A stretch of DNA of 64,000 nt from Solirubrobacterales bacterium. GTDB lineage: Bacteria > Actinomycetota > Thermoleophilia > Solirubrobacterales > Solirubrobacteraceae. The stretch's first letter is position 1. Each line of letters opens with the position of its first letter. The notes under the pieces are model-generated. The model was not told the origin of the DNA. It made no database searches and worked only from the letters and a program-made list of their open reading frames with translations. Below are positions 60,144 through 64,000 of this stretch, one piece after another. The stretch spans positions 62,001 through 126,000 of the forward strand of contig DAHUYQ010000028.1 in the NCBI GenBank assembly GCA_027315115.1. Reading direction: 5' to 3'. Position numbers and translations under genes: made by a program.

Positions 60144-62003
60144 ATGCGGCGTACCACCAGCCTGACCGCGCTCGCGGCGCTCGCGCTCTGCGCGGCGGTC
60201 CTGATCGCCGCCTGCGGGGGCTCGAAATCGCAGACCGCGAGCGCCTCGGCGCCGTCCTGCCTGCCAAGCGACGTCGAACATGACGCGAGCCTACCGGGCG
60301 GCGCGACCGTCTCCCCCACCCCGGGCAGCGGCACCGCCAATCCCGACACGCAGATCAGCTTCCTCGGAGTGCCGGCGGCCTCGATCAGCGAAGTCTCGGT
60401 ACAGGGCTCGCAGACCGGCTCGCACACGGGCGCCCTGAAGAGCTTCTCCCAGGGCGACGGCGCCAGCTTCGTGCCGAGCAAGCCGTTCGCGGCCGGAGAG
60501 ACCGTCACCGTCCACGCCACGGTCGCCGGCCACAAGGACACGCTCTCCTTCCACGTCGACACGCCCTACCCGACCGGGAAAGTGCCGCCGTTCAAGAACC
60601 CCACCGCCTCGCCCTCGGAATACCAGAGCTTCCGCACCCAACCCGGAATGCAGGCGCCGATCCTCACGGTCACCAGCCCGGACAAGGACCCCGCCGCCGG
60701 TGACGTGTTCGCCAGCAACGGGCCGGGCCCGGGGAAGTACGGAGCGCTGATCTACAACCCGAACGGGCAGCTCGTCTACTTCCACCAGCTCTCCGGCGAC
60801 CTCACCGACGAGGACGTCAAGGTGCAGAGCTACGAAGGATCTGAAGACCTCACCTTCTGGGAGGGCAAGGTGCTCGAATATGGGTACGGCGACGGGGAAG
60901 ACCTCGTGATGAGCCATGGCTACCAGGTGGTCGCCAAAGTCCGCGGCGGCAACGGTCTGCAGGCGGACCTGCACGAGTTCCAGATCGCGCCACACGACGT
61001 CGCCTACATCACGGCGTTCAACCCGATCCGCTGCAACCTCTCCTCGATCGAAAAAGGGCCCAAGAACGGCGTGATCCTGGACGCGGCGATCCAGGAGGTC
61101 GACATGAAGACAGGGCTCGTGCGATGGGAATGGCACGCGCTCGACCACGTGGCCGCCACCGAATCGCAGGTCACCACGGACACACCGTGGGACTGGTTCC
61201 ACATCAACTCGATCGACCCGCAGAGCGACGGCAACATCTTCATCTCCGCCCGCAACACCTGGGCCGGCTACCAGATTCAGGAATCGACAGGGAAGATCCT
61301 CTGGCGACTGGGCGGCACGAAAAGCTCATTCAAGATGGGTCCGGGCACAGAGACCGCCTGGCAGCACGACGGGCGCATCCTTCCCGACGGCGAAGTGTCG
61401 TTCTTCGACGACGGCGCCAACCCCCCGGAGCACAGCCAGTCGCGCGCGGTTCGCATCGCCCTGAACTTCGCGACCCATGAAGCGCGTCTCACGTCCCAGA
61501 TCACGCATTCGCCCCCGCTGCTCTCCGCGAGCCAGGGCAACGTGCAGCACCTCTCAGGCGGCAACGTGGTGATCGGCTTCGGCGGCGAGCCTCAGATCAG
61601 CGAGTACGCCAGCAGCGGCGGGCTGCTCTTCGACGCCCACCTGCCCTACCCGATGATCTTCTACCGCGCCTACAGGCACCCGTGGCAAGGCCGGCCCGCC
61701 ACGCCGCCCGCCATCTTTGCGATGCTCAACAACACAGGCGAAGAGACGATCGTCGACGCAAGCTGGAACGGCGCCACCGAAGTCGCGTCCTGGAGGATCC
61801 TGACCGGCTCCTCGCCGCAGTCGCTGCAGAGCCGGCAGACGATCTCGTCCACCGGCTTCGAAACCACCGGGATCGTGCCGAATAAGTACGCCTACGCGCA
61901 GGTGCAGGCGCTGAGCGCCTCCGGCCATGTGCTCGGGACCTCGGCCACGTCCAAGGTCGCCTCCTACTCCGCCTCGTTCACCAGTTCCGGCGGCAAAAGA
62001 TGA
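60144..62003 (+). CDS. Arylsulfotransferase (ASST) family lipoprotein
   Basis: A 619-residue protein with a lipoprotein signal (LALCAAVLIAACGGS, lipobox Cys near 24), an immunoglobulin-like N-terminal region and a large beta-propeller-like ASST domain (about 165-530: IYNPNGQLVYFHQLSG, VRWEWHALDHV, DTPWDWFHINSIDPQSDGNIFISARNTWAGYQI, ILWRLGG, WQHDGRILPDGEVSFFDDG). His residues in the WFHINS and WQHDGR segments match the catalytic/structural His pattern of ASST. Its donor and acceptor are unknown. A C-terminal beta domain (about 540-619) is extra. Confidence 0.85.
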   Translation: MRRTTSLTALAALALCAAVLIAACGGSKSQTASASAPSCLPSDVEHDASLPGGATVSPTPGSGTANPDTQISFLGVPAASISEVSVQGSQTGSHTGALKSFSQGDGASFVPSKPFAAGETVTVHATVAGHKDTLSFHVDTPYPTGKVPPFKNPTASPSEYQSFRTQPGMQAPILTVTSPDKDPAAGDVFASNGPGPGKYGALIYNPNGQLVYFHQLSGDLTDEDVKVQSYEGSEDLTFWEGKVLEYGYGDGEDLVMSHGYQVVAKVRGGNGLQADLHEFQIAPHDVAYITAFNPIRCNLSSIEKGPKNGVILDAAIQEVDMKTGLVRWEWHALDHVAATESQVTTDTPWDWFHINSIDPQSDGNIFISARNTWAGYQIQESTGKILWRLGGTKSSFKMGPGTETAWQHDGRILPDGEVSFFDDGANPPEHSQSRAVRIALNFATHEARLTSQITHSPPLLSASQGNVQHLSGGNVVIGFGGEPQISEYASSGGLLFDAHLPYPMIFYRAYRHPWQGRPATPPAIFAMLNNTGEETIVDASWNGATEVASWRILTGSSPQSLQSRQTISSTGFETTGIVPNKYAYAQVQALSASGHVLGTSATSKVASYSASFTSSGGKR

Positions 62004-62018
62004 TCGACGAAGCCGCGA

Positions 62019-62192
62019 TCAGTAGCCTTTTCCGGCGTGCGGCTTCGTGCTCGTGGTTTCAGTCGAGGTCGTGCTCGTTTTCGTTTCCCCGCTGGTTTTC
62101 GAGGATTCGCCTCCACATGCCGCGATCGCAAGGGTCGCCGCCAGGGCGGCGAGTGCCGTTAGCATGGCGGACAGCAGTTGGCGTTTCCTCAT
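62019..62192 (-). CDS. Very small lipoprotein
   Basis: A 57-residue gene shorter than usual cut-offs. ATG 62192 follows AAGAGGAGCC (strong ribosome binding site). MRKRQLLSAMLTALAALAATLAIAACGGESSKTSGETKTSTTSTETTSTK: a signal peptide ending in a lipobox (AIAAC), then a Ser/Thr-rich mature part of about 33 residues. It is convergent with the arylsulfotransferase gene and divergent from the MFS exporter. Its function is unknown. Confidence 0.75.
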   Translation of the reverse strand: MRKRQLLSAMLTALAALAATLAIAACGGESSKTSGETKTSTTSTETTSTKPHAGKGY

Positions 62193-62310
62193 GGGCTTGG
62201 CTCCTCTTGTTGCGTGAAGGGGTCGGCAGGGATGCTAACACGCCCCTAACATTCCGATCGCACCTGACCTGGTGGCACGATCGAGGATCGCACAGAGGGG
62301 ACCAAGGCTG

Positions 62311-64000
62311 ATGCAAGACCACGAGAACACAGCCGCAGATCAGGGCTCTGAGAGCGCTGTGGCCACTCCGGTGCTCGGCGCCGACGCAGCCGGCGCGCCG
62401 CAGGTCGTGCAGATCGAGCAGCCCCCTCGGCGCCGCTGGGGCTTGCGGCGTCCCTCGGGCCCGGCGCTGCTGCTCGCCGTCTGCTGCGTGGCGCAGTTCA
62501 TGGTCATCCTCGACCTCAGCATCGTCAACGTCGCGCTGCCGCACATCCAGTCCGCGCTCGGCTTCTCCTCGCCGGAACTGCAGTGGATCGTCGACGCCTA
62601 CTCGATCGCCTTCGCCGGCTTCCTGATGCTCGGCGGCCGCGCCGCCGACCGCTACGGCCAGCGCCGCGTCTTCGTCGCCTCGCTGGCGCTCTTCGCGCTG
62701 GCCTCCGCGATCGGCGGCGCCGCGCAGGGGCGCGAGATGCTGATCGCCGCCCGTGCGCTGCAGGGCTGCGCCGGCGCCTTCATGGCCGCGACCTCGCTTG
62801 CGATCATCACCGCCTCATTCGCCCCCGGGCCGCAGCTCAACCGCGCGATCGGCGCGTGGGCGGCGATGAACGGGCTCGGCGGCGCCGCCGGGATGCTGTT
62901 CGGCGGGGTGATCACGGAATTCCTGAGCTGGCGCTGGATACTGCTGATCAACCCGCCGATCGGGCTGGCGGCCGCGGCCATCGCCTTCTTCGTGGTGGTG
63001 GAACGCCGCCGCGCCAAGGAAGGCGCGAGCTTCGACCTGCTCGGCGCGGCGCTGCTGACGATCGGCCAGATCGTGCTCGTCTACGGAGTGGTCGAAGGCG
63101 GCCTGGTCGGCTGGGGCTCAGCCAAGGCGCTCGGCCCAATCATCGCCGGCGTGGCGATGCTGGTGGCGTTCGGCTACGTGGAGGCGCGCGTGGCCAAGCA
63201 TCCGCTGGTGCCGTTCAAGGATCTGACCAAGACGCTGCGGGCGGCCAACCAGATCGTGCTGTTCTTCTCCGCGGCGCTGTTCGCGATGTGGTTCGTGAGC
63301 TCGCTCTACCTGCAGCAGGTACTCGGGCTCTCACCGCTGAAGACGGGCCTGACCTTCCTGCCGATGACGATCGTGCTGGGGCTCATCGCCCCGCGCGCCG
63401 GCCGCCTGGTCGGCCACTTCGGCGTGCGCCCGGTGCTGGGCAGCGGTTTGATCATGCTGGCCGCGGGACTGCTGCTGATGGCCAGGATCGAGCCGAGCGG
63501 CAGCGCCGTCGTCTACGTGATGATCCCCGGGCTGCTGGCCGCCGCCGGCATCGCGCTCTCGATCGTGCCCTCAACGATCGCCGCCACGCAGGGCGCCAAG
63601 GAGGGCCAGGCCGGGCTCGCCTCCGGCATGGTGAACACCTCGCGGCAGGTCGGCGGGGGGCTCGGGCTCGCGATCCAGATCACGCTCGCCACCCAGCTCA
63701 GCACCGAACTGATCGGCTCCGGCCACCGCGTTCCACTCTCGCTGACCGAAGGCTTCCGGCTGGCGTACCTGATCGGAGCCGGCTGCGTGGCCTTCGCCGC
63801 GGTGCTGACCTTCCTGACGATGCCCAGGCCGAGCGCGAATCGCGTCCCCGCGGCACGGCGCCTGGCGCTGGGGACGCTTGCGCTGGTCGTCGTCTACGTG
63901 GCAGCCAACTTCGCGTTCGCCAACTCTCACGGCGCGCCGATCGGCGCCTACGTGACCAAGGGCGCCTACAGCTTCGTCACCGAGCCCACACTGCACCCGC
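62311..64000 (+). CDS. DHA2-type MFS drug exporter, 3' end missing
   Basis: Open to the end of the window (563 codons without a stop). A hydrophilic N-terminus (about 1-55) precedes TM1 (ALLLAVCCVAQFMVILDLSIVNVALPHIQ, the DHA2 motif D-x-S-I-V-N-V-A-L-P-x-I), TM2 with WIVDAYSIAFAGFLMLGGRAADRYGQRRVF (motif A), FMAATSLAIITASF and AMNGLGGAAGMLFGGVITEFLSWRWILLINPPIG (motif C and the 14-TM signature). It is a proton-coupled drug or lipid exporter by family. The start is ATG 62311 after AGAGGGGACC. Confidence 0.93.
   Translation, partial: MQDHENTAADQGSESAVATPVLGADAAGAPQVVQIEQPPRRRWGLRRPSGPALLLAVCCVAQFMVILDLSIVNVALPHIQSALGFSSPELQWIVDAYSIAFAGFLMLGGRAADRYGQRRVFVASLALFALASAIGGAAQGREMLIAARALQGCAGAFMAATSLAIITASFAPGPQLNRAIGAWAAMNGLGGAAGMLFGGVITEFLSWRWILLINPPIGLAAAAIAFFVVVERRRAKEGASFDLLGAALLTIGQIVLVYGVVEGGLVGWGSAKALGPIIAGVAMLVAFGYVEARVAKHPLVPFKDLTKTLRAANQIVLFFSAALFAMWFVSSLYLQQVLGLSPLKTGLTFLPMTIVLGLIAPRAGRLVGHFGVRPVLGSGLIMLAAGLLLMARIEPSGSAVVYVMIPGLLAAAGIALSIVPSTIAATQGAKEGQAGLASGMVNTSRQVGGGLGLAIQITLATQLSTELIGSGHRVPLSLTEGFRLAYLIGAGCVAFAAVLTFLTMPRPSANRVPAARRLALGTLALVVVYVAANFAFANSHGAPIGAYVTKGAYSFVTEPTLHP

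Noticed and set aside
1-64000. CRISPR arrays, transposases, rRNA genes and replication origins
   Set aside because: No evenly spaced repeats with unique spacers, no transposase motifs, no 16S/23S signatures and no dnaA boxes or dnaA gene were seen.

Overview
The window is about 64 kb of GC-rich, densely coded chromosome. Several traits point to the Actinomycetota and most likely the Thermoleophilia (Solirubrobacterales): a fused CofG/CofH (FbiC) protein, a complete F420 gene set, an F420-type luciferase-like oxidoreductase, a tandem DsbA-like/VKOR pair, paired acyl-CoA dehydrogenases and an ethylmalonyl-CoA-type C2 assimilation cluster. The taxonomic placement is inference. No rRNA, CRISPR array, transposase or integrase was found.

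Layout. 1-5979: the 3' end of crcB with an overlapping gene of three DUF190 domains, a DUF427 gene, tRNA-Arg, a DsbA-like/VKOR oxidative folding pair, a PAS-GGDEF-EAL protein and rpiA. 6022-8167: two acyl-CoA dehydrogenases. 8348-15090: a stress/dormancy-like block with a DevS-like GAF-GAF histidine kinase, Hsp20, an SOS-box gene with a kinase-like fusion, a tandem universal stress protein and an eRF1-like (baeRF/Balon-type) protein. 15271-17238: small genes, a methyltransferase and tRNA-Trp. 17449-21211: three translationally coupled pilin-like genes with unusual codon use. 21345-23324: an SDR, a polysaccharide deacetylase and a small peptide gene. 23340-26012: a gene-poor accessory stretch with a Fic/Doc-like protein and its small partner, plus several tiny genes, ending at tRNA-Leu(CAA).

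26174-38588: a membrane protein, tRNA-Leu(TAG), inositol phosphatase and amidase, enoyl-CoA hydratase, HMG-CoA lyase, an MFS exporter, the F420 genes npdG-cofD-cofC-cofE, and a hydrolase/FAD oxidoreductase pair divergent from a PadR regulator. 38634-43315: fbiC, a histidine phosphatase, two small overlapping genes and a YgfZ-type protein. 43387-60117: central carbon genes, namely ccr, ecm, meaB, mcl, a MaoC hydratase, a succinate/malate-CoA ligase pair with a small ferredoxin, and pckG. Interspersed are a GGDEF/HD-GYP protein, clpS and an LLM oxidoreductase. 60144-64000: an arylsulfotransferase-like lipoprotein, a tiny lipoprotein and an MFS drug exporter that runs off the end.

How it fits together. 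The ccr/ecm/mcl set with MeaB, CoA ligase and PEP carboxykinase suggests acetyl-CoA and propionyl-CoA assimilation toward malate, succinate and PEP. The F420 genes supply the cofactor for the LLM oxidoreductase and NpdG. The most notable non-textbook signals are the dormancy-like block, the perfect LexA-type box on a hypothetical gene's start, large inverted repeats in two intergenic regions, several tiny genes under 60 codons, and short duplications that span or flank gene stop codons.
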